This document shows, one piece after another, positions 1 to 13,600 of a DNA stretch of 39,753 nt. The translations under genes were made by a program, and so were the position numbers. Numbering within the stretch: position 1 is the first letter of the stretch; every line of letters begins with the position of its first letter. Source of the DNA: Diphasiastrum complanatum (Eukaryota > Streptophyta > Lycopodiopsida > Lycopodiales > Lycopodiaceae); contig MU835361.1 in NCBI GenBank assembly GCA_029204225.1, forward strand, positions 1-39,753, read 5' to 3'. The notes under the pieces were generated by a model that was not told the DNA's origin, ran no database searches, and saw nothing but the letters and a program-made list of their open reading frames with translations.

Positions 1-50
1 AAAAGGTGAACCCAAAGAGGGACTCCACCCATGCCGACTTTTTCTACTTT

Positions 51-311
51 TCAAAATCTGTACACTCTGGTGGAGAGTCTACTCTGCCTTCTTGAAAACG
101 CAGTGCACGAGCGTAAAAGTGGTTCTTCTCTTAAAGAGGCCCTTGACTGTTTCTGACTTATAATGTCAAAATGCTGCTTTCTGGAGTGAAAAGAGGTGGA
201 TGCTTTTATACTTGAAACTCCTTTTCTGAAATATGTCATGAAGTTTCCATCATGAGCACTTTATTACGATATCAGTAACACTAAAATTTTCTGACCAAAT
301 CAGATACTTAC
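51..311 (-). other. SOS1 intron 8, start of (no clear exon)
   Basis: The minus strand holds a 62-codon open stretch (51-239) rich in Ser and Arg and a possible Phe-Tyr-Ala start near 127, but neither aligns beyond a few residues with the next SOS1 exon. I treat it as intron. Confidence 0.4.
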
Positions 312-1473
312 ATGCCAACGGTCATCACTGTCAATACCCCAGAAACGTTTGCCTCATTTTGAGCCTAGTTCCATCAAAAATCAAAAAATTACACATTGTA
401 CTTGCCAATTCTATGTCTGCAGGTAAAAGATTGAACGTTAGCTATTTTGACAAGAACTGAGCTACAAAATTTTGCTAGTTTCATTCACTTCAGCTTTTGA
501 AACTGGAAGCTTACCATTTTGTGCATGTCATGCATAACTTAAACAACTAAGTTTTTTGGCCAATCTCCAACACTCAACCACGCAAAAAACTTACTGTGTA
601 GAAAGCCAGATAACTTGTTGTAAAAGTCACTGTAATTTCGATTACAGTGTCGTTGAAAACTGCTCCAAGCCACAGAACTGCCATCAATCCAAATCCTAGT
701 CCCAATGCCACCCTGAAACGTATGTACTCAATAGAAGAAATATAGGATCTAAAAATAATTTTGGAGTCACTAGTAGCTGAGATGATGATCAAGCTATCTC
801 TACTTACGCTCCCAAGGAGACTTGAGCGAGAAACTTGACTATTTCTCCTGCACTAAAATGTTGCCCAAGCAACAATTGCAAAAACAGCTGAAAGACAACC
901 ATCGCAGTCCTGAAAAAAATTGTAGAATCGCCACAAACCAAAGAATTAGAGAAGAACATTTGTATCACCATGCACATGCTCTTCAACAACATAGACAATG
1001 ATAATGAGTATGCAGGAAATAGTGCAGGTCAAAGAGGTTTCATGTATATTTTTCTGCATCCCAAATGTGAAAAACCCAGGACTTGAAAAACTATTTAAAA
1101 TCAGTCTTAAATTGTACCCATCATTCATTAAGGATTCTCCTTCTATCAGAGTACTGAGCTTCTTGCTTGCACCAAGCTCCTTCAGTAGGGCAACGACTGC
1201 AACAGGATCTGTTGCACTCAAGAGTCCTCCCAACAATAGCGATGTGCTCCAGTTCCATCCATAAGGAAATATGAACTGGTCCAATGATAGGACAGCTCAA
1301 AGCAATTAGCCATGATTATTTCATAATTTTCCAACTTTTCAGCTACTTCTACTTAGAAAAACCTCTAATGCAGATAATATAACAAACTCCCTTACATGAT
1401 GCACAAGCCCAAGACAGAATGTGGAAATGGCTACCCCAGGACCAGCAAGCAGAAGCATCTGTACCATACATCT
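312..1473 (-). CDS. SOS1: SOS1 exons 4-8
   Basis: Five short exons: 1396-1473 ([19 protein letters not shown], phase 0), 1118-1275 ([12 protein letters not shown] through ESLMND, containing the ATDPVAV motif of cation/proton antiporters), 808-909 ([16 protein letters not shown]), 595-712 ([15 protein letters not shown] and FNDTVIEIT) and 312-364 ([10 protein letters not shown]). Each has a recognisable polypyrimidine-AG acceptor and GT donor, and the phases agree. Exon 9, expected to start with a Met-Phe-Tyr-Ala type sequence, is not convincingly found between 311 and 1 and is probably beyond the edge. Confidence 0.9.
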
Positions 1474-4400
1474 CTGAATCCAAACAAAGCCCAAAGTCAG
1501 TATAGAATATTATCTGCACATGCACAAGTGACATGCATAATGAATCATAATCTCTGACCTTATTTAGCAGATCAGCCCAAAATATTATCATGGAAAAGAA
1601 TCAAATCATGATCAACTGCTCAAATAAAGTTAAGTGACTAAGTCATCAAATCAAAAAAAACTAAGAGAATCTATCATTTTAGTGGATCTAAGGTCATGCC
1701 TGAAAACTTGCAGTACCATAAACAAACAGTAACACTCCTTGCATCTATTTCTTACAACCATTTAACTCAACCACCTGCCCAAAACATGTCCTTTATTTCA
1801 CGTGGGTTGCTTACATCCTGTATCCTTCTATGAACCACGACGATGTCAACAAGCTTTCTGTACTTCTTTACCCGAAAAAGTGAACCTGGCTGGGAAACAC
1901 CATCCAAAAGAGCTGCTTCAAACCTTTCCCAAACTTCACCAAGTTCATTTTCAGTCCACCTTTTGTTTGGCATGTTCTTGTGCATTTCCATGACAAAAAG
2001 TGTGTTTCATGAAATTTCCAAGTTCTACCGATTCTCTTATTTCTTCATCCATCTTTGAATGATCAACACACTCATTGCCTACTGCATCTCTTAACTTTCT
2101 ATCCATTGCAACCCAAAACCACCAAAAAATCTAGAGTCTCTATCAAAATAAATAGATTTAAAACAATCCAGACAAGAATAGCAACCAATCTTGATGGCGC
2201 GAACTACTGAATATGGAAGTTCAAAATCAAAAAACTTCTGAAGGGTGAAGGCATCTGGTCAGTGACCGAACTCACAGAAGAACAGCCTCCAGAGGGAGAC
2301 CCGAGGAGAGCTAAATGGATCAAAAGGGATGAGCATGCAATGGCAATCATCGTTTCATCCACATCAACGAAGAAAAACTCATGCAGATTGAAGATTGTGC
2401 GAGCAACCATGAAGCGTGGGAAAGACTAAAGCAGAAGTACGAAGTGAGGACTACCGCTTCGGTGATGCACCTCCACAATCAGTTGCAAGCTATGCGATGG
2501 GATGGCAACCAGTTGATTCAGCATGTCGCGAGGATCAGAACGATCTTCGCTCAACTTGCTGCATCTTGACAGGAGAACCAAGTCCCAGCAGCACAGCAGC
2601 TGATGTACTTCATGAAAACTCTACCTATGTCCTATCAGCCGCTGAGAATGCTCATTCTGAGTTTACCAGACATGACATTCGAGCAAGCCATCAGTCTTGT
2701 CGCTGATGAGAGACTGATGAGAGACGAAGGAGAGGGAAACAGTGACCAGGAGAAGGCCCTTTTCACAAAAGGAAAGAAGAAAAACAAGAACAGGCCCAGA
2801 TTCGAAAAGGCGAATTCAAAGTCTTTGAACGGAGGGAATGACAACCAACAAACCTCCTCCTGTGATCACAAACCGGGACACACAACCAATAGATGTTGGT
2901 TCAACCCGACAATACCTTGCATGCACTACAAGAAGAAAGGACATTCTGCATATGAGTGCAGATTCAATCCAAAAAGAAAGAACAAGGCCGAAAAGGCGAA
3001 TGTTGCAGAGTCGTCGAAGGATGCAGACAAGAGCGATGAAGCCTTCACAATATTCGATGAGGCTTCAACAAGCTATGCAGAGCAAGACTACGATGTAGTC
3101 ATCGACTCAGGAGCGACTTCACACATTACCTGCAACAAGAAAGTCTTGATCAACTACAGAGAACTCAAAAGCAACAGAGCAGTGATTCTAGGCGACGGGA
3201 GCCGACACGATGTCAAAGGCATCGGGACTCTACAGCTACGAACACTGTTGGGACAAGCAGAGTTGCCAGGAGCACTCTATGTACCCTCACTGAGAAGAGA
3301 CCTGCTATCCGTATCAAAGATGGTGGATCTTGGAATTCGAGTCTTGTTCGATGGCAATGTATGTCGGATGATCGAGAAAACAACAAACAAGCTGCTGATT
3401 GTTGGATCCAGAGAAGGTAACCTGTAACAACTATTTTTGTAGATGACTCCCTGATGATAGGAAACTCTTTGATTCTGATCAAGGAAATGAAGAGTCAGAT
3501 ATCTACAAGTTATGAAATCACAGATCTGGGAGAAGCAACAAAATGCCTTGAGTTGGAGATCAGAAGAAATCGAATCAGAGGAGTAATGCATCTGAGTCAA
3601 TCAGAATACGCAGAAAAGGTGCTGAAGCAGTACCGAATGGTGGACTGCAAGGAAAAGGCCACACCAATGATAGTTGGAGCCAGATTGACAAAACAGGACT
3701 GCCCAAATACTGATGAGGAGAGGTAGAAAATGGAAGGTATACCATATCAAAATTTGATCGATAGTCTGATGTATCTCACAATCTATACCAGACCCGACTT
3801 GGCCTTCCCGGTCTATGCATTGAGCCAATTCTCCTCGAATCCTGGCCTGGCACATTGGCAAATGGCGAAGAGAATACTGCAATATCTGAAAGGCACCCAA
3901 AGTATGGGATTGACCTACAAAGCAGAAGAAGAAGAAAAAGGATTCGAGCTGCAACACTACAGTGATGCAAGCTGGGCGAGCTGCAAAGACGACAGCAAGT
4001 CCATGACAGGAGGGTGTTCGATAGCGTGCGGAGCAGCAATCAGCTGGATATGCAAAAAGCAAACATTGGTGGCTCAATCCTCATGCGAAGCTGAATATGT
4101 CGCAGCTTCGAAGATGGCGAATGAGATAGTGTGCTTACAAATGATCCTGGAGGCAATTGGCATTCAACAAAGGGAACCATGCACGATGATGATGGATTCT
4201 CAAAGTGCCATATATCTATCCCAGGATCCAGTCTTTCATTCAAAGACCAAACACATACCTTTGAAGTACCATCACATTCGAGACTTGATCTCGAAAGGAG
4301 AGCTGAAAGTCCACTACATATAATCAGAGGACATGGTTGCAGATTTATTCACAAAGCCGCTCGACAAACCATTGTTCACAAAACAGAGAAACGCAATGGG

Positions 4401-7400
4401 ACTGAACAAACACAACAAAGGTTGCAACGTTCAAGAGGGAGTGTTGGAAATGGTGAACTTATGCAACAAATCCCTGGCATTCTCCGAAGACGAAGCGAAG
4501 GCCGAAGGAAAGGTGTTCGTTCCTGCAACGAAGTGTTTGACGAATCGAAGGCAAAATGTTCGACATTCGTCTGGAGAGAGAAGCGCTAGCATACTGTTAG
4601 TGTTCTAAGCTATGCATGGAAGTCTGCCAAACGAGCAGAACATAGCGAATTCGTGAGAGGAGTGACAGGCCGCCAACGAGCAAGACTCTCATCAACTAGC
4701 TCAAAACAAAATACAAATACAATTACTCTCTTCTATGGAATCTCTCATTATTTGTGTTGTTTTTCGCTTGATAGAATGATTTGATGTTTGTGGTCCGTAG
4801 TCGTTTTCTTAGGATCCTGTATTAATTCCGCAAGCTAGCCACATAGGCAGCACATACAGGAGCAGAAAAGAAGAGCTGCCCCTACCAAAAAAGCAAAGAA
4901 ACAAAAACAATCTAACAAAAACATCTACATTCAGCTTTATTTACCTGACACTAAGTGAACTGTTAGGACACGGTGTACATCTTCCCTATGTATAGACCTA
5001 AAACACTATGTAAGATTAACTTATATGACATGTACTAGAGCTATCTTGACAAAGTTGCAAGTACAGTTACTTTTTAGTGACTTATGATGTGTTGTATGCT
5101 TTACAATTTTCTAGCATACCACTTTACAGTAAGACTTACGTATTATAGTTCAATGTTTTCTTTCAACAAACAACTTTGAAAGACTAGTTCTTTTCTCTCA
5201 TAGTGGAATTTTAGTAAGAGAACTTAGCTACACAAAAAGAAATGGCACATAAGAAAATGTGCATGCCACTCTAGTGGAATAAGAGTCTCAAAAGGACACA
5301 TCAATAGGATGAATCTCACATAGGAGTGCATCTTCAACAAGTTGCATCACCCAGGAATGTTAAAGACAAGCATCAATATAGGCAGCATGGCTAGAGAGTG
5401 CTATGGCATATGATGGAATACAAGTGGATATGTTTTCAAGTGTATGGTCCAATAAAATCACCAAAAACAAAGTCACCTCATCCACTCCAAATCGAAACTG
5501 TTGAAATCTAATGCATTGAGTAAGGATGCTGCCATCCCATACCAATGACTACAGTCTGTCATAATGTGCTAAGAGAACTTTGATGCATAATAGGAGGTTG
5601 TATCTAGAGGTATCCCAAGCTAGACACATGTACACCAAGCCAACCTAAGGGACCAATGATGCCACACGAAGATATCAGAGCCAATAGTCATATGTATCCC
5701 AAGCTAGACACATGTCCACCAAGCCAACCTAATGGTATTAAACGAATGCAAAAATACCACAATGCTTCCATTGTGACACTTTGAGAGAAGAAGAGTATGA
5801 GTAGGAATGGATACCTTTGATGGTCTGGAAGCATCTCAGCTATCAATAAGGACCATGAATGCCAATCATGATCAACAAGAGTTAACTCAAATGCCTTCCA
5901 AGCTAGTCATGTAGACAAGGCCGGCCAATCTATATAAACTACCTTTTGAGTTATGGTCTTTTAATATTTCATCTAGAATATGATGTGGCCATAATTTCAC
6001 ATCAGTCCTTTATCTCATATGATTGACCCTATCTCATCTGCAAATGCCTGCGTGGAATGACGATTCTCCTAAACCACTTCCTCATCTAGAGTACCCTTTG
6101 AACTATCTCAAATCCTAAAACTGTCTCATGTATGCATCTTTACCATGTATGCTTGCTTTCCTCTTGTTGCCTCTTTTGCTCATCCCATTGTCTCTCTCTC
6201 AACTCAGTGTCATCATCACTCATCCCACCATTTATCATGTTCATCCATTTGAATTTTTTGATCTTTCATAAGTTCAAATTTCTCTCTACTTAGCAATATG
6301 CTTTGCAAATAAATAAATAATTCTGATGAAATGCATCCAGCTAGGAAGTGATCAAAACTACTCAGTGATAGTATGTGACCACTATATATTGTCACCCCAA
6401 GTAATATAAAATGCTTAAGAGCTTAGTGATAGCAGGTGATCTGCCTCTATGCTACTATGAAAAAGATCATGAAAGAAGTGGAAACCAATTAAAGGACATA
6501 GGTAATTTAAAAAACAACCATGAAAGACAAATCCTTGGAAACCAACTGGCTGTAGATGAAATGTGTTGTAAGCAAAATTGTTGAGGCCAATGGTATAGCG
6601 GCAAAAAATTGTTGTAGTAGGGTTGGCAAGGGGCTTGCAAGGAACAGATTATGGGGAACTAAATCAGTGAATAAGCTGTACTACAAGTACATCTGATAGT
6701 TACGAAACTCGAATAGCTCGTAAAAGAACAAATGCAACTAGGAACCATAATGAACTATGAATTGTGAAAACAGTTATTTTGTCTAAATATTGAGAAAATA
6801 GAATAAAACATTGATAATGACAATGCAATGGGCTCAAAATGTAGTCGAGTTGCCTCATTCACACTAAACAAGAAAAGAAGAGAACTAAAACAAGCTACCT
6901 ATTTTTTGGCATTGTATAAAAAAATGTTCTTGATAGGCCCTAAATTTTGCAGGTAGCCTCTCTCATTTAGCCTACTAGAAACTAAACTAAACTAGACAAG
7001 ATACAGTAAACTAAAGCTAAACTAAACAACTAAATTAAAAAATCTACGAAAAGTATTTGTTAACAGGTGGGCGGAACACATTGGAAGAAAATGTGCAATG
7101 GGTGAAGATGAATGTGTTGATCAAGCTATGTTGCAACCAACTAAGAAGGGATCATGGATACAAGCTGGAGGTGAGGAGCACATGGAAGGGGTGATCAAAT
7201 GATGGTTGGAGAGATAGAGAAAGAAAAAAACTTTATTGTCGATAAATGCTAAAAAGCACATAAGACCAAATAGTACATCTTAAGTGTGATGGTCTATATA
7301 GGAGTATAAATATGTCTCCAAAAATCAAAATCAAATAAAACTAGACTAGCTCAATCAAGGAACTAGTCTCTAATCATATAAGTGAAACTCTATATGAACT

Positions 7401-9394
7401 CTCATGAGTTGGCCGGTCACATTTTATGGTCGTTGCCGGCATCCAGTTGGGCATCAAATAGTATAAATAGGCACGTGAGCTCATTATTGATGGTTGATTG
7501 TTTGGAAAGTAGCTACTTGGTATTAACGTAACTGAAGAACAGTTTAGATTAGCTTTAGCTTACAATCAACTTATGACTAGCAAATTACTATTACTTCACA
7601 TCAGGACATTCATGAGCAATATTCTCCAATCTACATCTATATGTTTGTGGCATAATCTCTATCATTGTATCTTGTGGATTCTCTTTGTGGAACATGTTGT
7701 TTGCCTGTAATTGAATTCCTTTGAAAGGAGTGCATGCAAAGGTAAAACATTTCAGAACACTTTCAAGTCTCTTGAAGTTGTTTGAATCATAAATTCCAGA
7801 AAAAAGGTACTGCAACTCATGAAAACTTGCATTAAATCTTGTCATTTATTTCCAATTCACATTTCAGATTTGGGTAAATAAGAAATGGTGCAACAAAGAT
7901 GCTATACCTTAATCTGATGTATATCCATTGCAAAGGAACTTTCAAATAGAAGAGCAGGTAAAAAGACAAATAGAATAAGATTTGGATTGATTGTTGCCCC
8001 TGTCAAAAGGACAACAAGACTATTAGAAGCAAGCACGATATACAAAAAGTTTTCATATGCAACAAACATGATGCTCTTTGATTGCAAACCAAAATTCAGT
8101 TCATTCACTTCAGGTGCAAAGTGATCTAAACGAACATTGCATCTCCAAGGTCAAAACCATTCACCGTTTATTCTTTGATGATTACCGACTCTGTTTTTTT
8201 ATGCAAACAGTGTCACACACAGTCAAACTCAGAAGGCGAATCTGGAACTTACACATACGTATGCTCTTCCCAAGAGAGCCTAGACCATGGCTTGTTCCAT
8301 ACTCTGCAAAAAGGCAATTTCACAAGAAGATTAAAATCGAAAAAAATTTGATGAGAGATTTATTTGCCAAAATTTGTTGTCCTATAAATACTAATAGCAC
8401 GATCGAGGTAAAGTGAATTCACTGATCACCATACTCAAGCAGCACACTACTACCAACTTGTCTTCTGAAAGCTTGCAAACAAGAAACTATTCTGACTTTA
8501 ATATAAAAGGAGAATGGTGCAATGGTTTTAGAGCCACTATATTGTTGATTTATTGAAATTCCTTATGATTTTAAATGTTCTAGTACCAGTCCTCTACATG
8601 TATAACAAGCCCATTACAGTTTCACTGTAAATTGAAATGAAATACTATTCCAGTATAGATGGTAGGAGTAGTCATAGCAATCATGGTGTAACGGTGAATA
8701 ATATAATCAACTTGTTTTTCAAACTTACATACAGAAAATGCCTATACCCTCTTGCAATGCACAAGTGCTCAGAATCTGTTGCAAAAATACCAACGCTGAA
8801 AGACTGCAACTGCTCCCAAATGCTTTTATATTTTTCCTCTGAATATTACATGGGCTAACAAGCATCCAAATTTTGCATGTGCGATAGGAATATATAATCA
8901 CTATGCTGACATCCAGCAAGCACTAAGCTTGAACTGATCCTACTTTTGGAAATAATTCAGCCATATACAAAAATGAAACCTGCAGCAGAGAATCAATCAA
9001 GTAGCAATAACTACCAAAAGCTCAAAACATCTTACAATATAAGCCTCTAAGAAGAGTGGAATGCTTCCAACAAGTTTTCATTATATCCCAAATGACAGTT
9101 ATGGTTAGAATACATTTCTAACATGAGCAATTTTTTTTCTTTTCTTTTTCGTTCTCTTAAGCCTTATATTCTTATAGAAACAGGTTTTGAATGCTATTTA
9201 CAGTGCTCTACATACTAATACTATTGATTATTGTATTCGTGACACATGCATTGATCTGTCTACATTTTTGTACATTGAAATTTGAGAGTCAAGGCTGGTA
9301 GTCTAGTTTACCTCTAGTAGCATTGAGCAATTTGAGCTGTGAACAAAAACGTAGGCAATTGAACAAACATGAATGATAATGGTAGATACATCTG

Positions 9395-9451
<57 letters not shown>

Positions 9452-10607
9452 AGGTCATTCATGGTGTTCAACACCAATCGACTACTATGATGGGCAGCCA
9501 CTGGAGATAGTAGCCTCTTATACATACCTAGGTGTCCTTTTTACTGGTCCATTGCTCACCTTTAATGGGCAGCCACTGGAGATAGTAGCCTCTTATACAT
9601 ACCTAGGTGTCCTTTTTACTGGTCCATTGCTCACCTTTAGACCAGCTGCATTGACTAGGCTCCACAAAGGGCACTCTGCTCTTGTCCAGATGGAGAGGTT
9701 GTCCTCTATTTACTATGTGCATGATCCTGATATGTGTTGTCACCTTTTTTTTTGCTACTGTCTCTCCGGTTGCTCTATATTCAGCGGAGTCATGGTGTCC
9801 AGGCTTATCCAGAGAAATATATTTCACGTTTGCAGATCCTTATGCTCAGCCGGATGATCCGTACGAAGCAGTAAGGTCCCCATGATATCATTTTTGCCGA
9901 GTTTGCCTCTCCACCATTAATGGTCGAGGCTATATTTCGGATTATCACATTCATTCATAGAGTCTCGGACCGCTACGGATGTATCAGTGCTGCTCATTAC
10001 AAGAGATTTTGAGGTTGAGTTCCACTTCATTTTCCGATGTCCAGGAGCCTACTATGAGATTAGAGGCAGATACCATTACTTATACAGAGATACTCCACTT
10101 ACACTTGGTTCTTTCCTTGCCTACTCAGATGCGAGATGTGTTGGTTTGTTATTACGAGAGATGTTTACTCTAAGATCTTCTCGTTTATTGGATGCTTCGG
10201 ATGTGGATCATACCCAGTCACACATTACGCACTTTTTTTTTTTAGAAGAGGGATAGAGATGAGACTTCTGACAATGAGATAGAAATTCCAATACGCCGGC
10301 CGAAGCTCTAGCGTCCTCTTCGCTCCTCCAGGCCCAGGGCTCTTCACCAGAGGCCAGCACTTGCTTCTCACCATATCACGCAGTTTTCTATACTGATATC
10401 AGTTTTCTCTTTCCCTCTGTGTAGCTGGTGGTTAAGCTACTGATATTGTACCCTCGACAGAGCTGCAGGTTAAGCTTTGTTTTTCTTCGTTTTCTTGATT
10501 TGGTTTAGCTTATAGGAATAAGTCCTACGTGGACAATGCTCCTTTTTTATGTACTTTTTATTTGTCTTATGTGCCAACGGGCACCTGATAGACATTACTA
10601 TAATTCT

Positions 10608-10676
<69 letters not shown>

Positions 10677-13600
10677 GCTTTCTTTGTGGCTAGATCTACC
10701 TTTTTTGTGCATGACACTTTCTTGCATCACTTTTAGCTACTCTAAGCTTGTTTCTCAAGATTTCATTGCTACTATCCTTTTGCAATAGATCCTCAACAGT
10801 TTGAGTTTTGAAAATTTGATTTTTCTTGATCTCAAAATTTTCGCAGTCTCTAAAACCCGTACATTCCGTACAGATCCGTACCATACTACAAGTACAGTCT
10901 GACGACTGCATAGTGCTCTGTCTTAGTTTCAATCTAAATCAACTTTTGGGTCAATCGGACTTCATATGACAAAGTTACGCTCATTTCCGTAAAACGGCTT
11001 GATTAGGGTTTTGCTTCCTCTCTCATCTATCTCCTACAAATCATCCTACACGGCTTCGTTTCGCCTTCCTCCAAGCTTTGTCTTGCGCACAAAGCGTGCT
11101 AAGAAGTTTATGTCTACAAGCTCTCACAAACATCTTCGTACTTTGGAAATTGCATCCACCATGCCTACCGATAACATCTTTTTCACATCCTTCAGCATTT
11201 GAATAATGCATCATCAACATATAATGTAATGATAACGAAAGATAAATCTATTGATTTGTAATAGACATTACAATCAGCAAAACTTGGTATAAAGCCTTGC
11301 TGAACAAAGAGTTCGTTGATACGATGAAAGTAAGCATGAGACGACTATTTAAGCCCATAGAGAGCTTTTCATAGCTTGCATACTTGATGGGTGTTTCCCT
11401 CCAACTCATAGCCTTTGGGTTGAGACATATAAATGTCTTCTTCAATCACACCATGTGTAAATCCTATTTGTACATCCATCTGGTGAATTTCCAGATCTGC
11501 CACTACTAGAAATGAAATTAAAAGTCTAATTGACGAATGTTTGACCATGTGACTGAAAGTTTCCGAATAATCAACATTCGGAATTTGAGAAAATCCTTTG
11601 GCAACTAGCCTTGCCCTCCATCGACTTTGTACTTGATTCGATAAACCCATTTGCAAGAAATGATATTCTTACCAACTGGCAGGTTTGTAACAGTCCATGT
11701 GTAATAGATCCTAACACCACAGTAGGGCAAACACTAACTGATCCACCCAACCTTGCCTACTCCCTGATATAGAGTAAGCCCCTCCTAGCCCAGTGTGAGG
11801 ACTGGTAGCATGCTATTGCCAAGTGTCGGCCACGTGGCACTGACGTGGCCGACTGCACGTCGGGACCCAACTGGGAGCCCTATCCTGCTGACAGGGTCCC
11901 TAGGCTGTGTTAGGCCCGCCATGGCTATGGACCGTGCTGGGGCACACTACTCACACTGTCTTGCCCTGTTGGTCATGTACACTGGACACGACCCTGACTG
12001 TGGTATCTGACCTATCTGTGTTCTCTAGGGTTCGGCACTGGTTACGAGCTCGTAACACTCCCTCCCCCTTAAGAACCGTCTTGGTCCTCTAAGACAAAGT
12101 CTGGAAAAATCTTGCGAAGGACGCTGCCTCTTTCCCAAGTGGCATTCTCAACAGGCTGATCATTCCACTTAACCAGATATTCTCGGTATAGAGTATGACG
12201 AGTCTGCGTCTCTCTACTATCAAGAATTTCCTCTGGTTCATGTGGAGGTTGTTGAGGATCCAATGGGAGAACTAGAACACTGTCCCCTACCAGATTGTCT
12301 GATCTGGTTAAGGCTTTTCGTAACTGACTTACATGAAAGACTGGAAAAACCTTACTGCTGTGTGGGAGTTCTAGTTCATAGGTGACCTCGCCTAGTCTCC
12401 TACTGATGGTAAAGGGACCACAATACCTTGGAGACAACTTAGCACACATTCCTGATTTGAGGGTTTTAGAGTCAACTGGGACTCTCAAGTAGACTTTCTC
12501 ACCAGTGGAGAACTGCACATCCCGTCTGTGTGGATCTGCATAATGCCTGGCTCGATCCTGGGATTGTCTAATGCTACGCTTAGCATGTTCTATCATCTGG
12601 TTTAGGTCTTCTAAAAAGTTTCTGGCTGCTTCAACTTTTTCTTGTTTAAACCCTACAGCTGTGGGTGAGCGTGGCTGAAAACCGTACATCAGCATAAATG
12701 GGCTGTATCCCGTAGCTGAATGTTTGGTACTGTTGTAAGCAAACTCTAATATCGAGAGATACTCCTCCCAATTAGTCTGCCTCTTGCTGACGTATGCACG
12801 AAGCATATCCTCCAGCACTTGATTTACCCTTTCTGTTTGACCGTCCGTCTGTGGATGGTCGGTGGTACTCATATTAAGTTTAGTATGGAGATGATGGAAT
12901 ACTGCCTTCCAAAAATTTCCAGTAAACTTACTGTCCCGGTCGCTGACTATGCCGGAAGGTAGACCGTACAATTTAAATAGCCCGTCTACAAACAACCTCG
13001 CTAACTCTGGAGCTCTAACGGTTGTTTTGGTCGGAATAAAATGAGCCATTTTGGTCAGACGGTCAACTGTGACCCATATAGCGTCATTACCCTTTTGGGT
13101 TTTAGGCAGGCCTACTATAAAATCCATGGAGATACTCTCCCATTTACCAGCTGGTATTTCTAAGGGATGCAACAACCCTCCTGCCTTTAAACGCTCTGCT
13201 TTATTTACTTGACATTTCTGGCAACTGGTTACATACTGGTGGACGTCCCTTTTCATACTGGGCCAGAAAAATTGCCTACGAAGAAGCTCATAGGTCTTCT
13301 GTATGCCTGGGTGTCCCGCGCTAGGATTGTCATGACATTCATATAGGACCTGCTGCCTATAATCCTCTGAATTGGGGACACATACTCTATCTCTATAGAG
13401 CAAGTACTCATCCTGAATGGAATACTGTTTCCATTTAAATCCTTGAGTCAACTGACCCTCAACCACTGGGGTTTGCTTGGGTAATACAGGCTCAGAATCC
13501 TCAACGTCATCTGACGACGTATACTCGGACTCATCATCATCCTCAACGGAAGCTGCCGTATTCTTGGATGAACTGGCACCAGCCCCGGGAACTGGTTCTG

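Larger units (their letters stand above)
2195..4850 (+). mobile_element. Ty1/copia retrotransposon, internally deleted, antisense in SOS1 intron 3
   Basis: Order on the plus strand is gag, zinc knuckle and protease, then directly the end of reverse transcriptase, RNase H, polypurine tract and a probable 3' LTR start. The integrase and most of the RT are missing: the frame jumps near 3427-3440 from the GAG-pre-integrase region to the FVDDSL catalytic strand of RT. Gag holds frameshifts. The tract AAGAGGGAG (4433-4441) followed by TGTTGG marks the likely start of the 3' LTR at 4442. I could not find a matching 5' LTR or a target duplication, so both ends are approximate. Confidence 0.8.
9451..10675 (+). 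mobile_element. LINE (non-LTR retrotransposon) 3' fragment with (TC)n tail
   Basis: Encodes the end of a LINE reverse transcriptase (VFNTN near 9470, then [14 protein letters not shown], the Y-LGV strand of non-LTR RTs). After frameshifts comes a C-terminal zinc-finger-like RVT segment ([19 protein letters not shown], about 10024-10080). A 3' UTR follows, with a small hairpin (TGCCAACGGGCA, 10572-10583) and a 65-bp TC tract (10611-10675). The 5' part of ORF2 and ORF1 are absent, as is usual for 5'-truncated LINEs. It is related to the fragment at 33462-34414. Confidence 0.75.

Noticed and set aside
51-239. Possible SOS1 exon 9 on the minus strand
   Set aside because: Only a handful of residues can be aligned and the phase after exon 8 does not give an open exon with good splice sites.
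7210-7290. Similarity to 21340-21415
   Set aside because: Only loose similarity in AT-rich DNA; not strong enough to call a repeat.
10536-10736. Open frames with long Ser-Leu or Arg-Glu runs (also 9289-9525, 31150-31398, 34230-34433)
   Set aside because: They are translations of TC/GA microsatellites, not genes.
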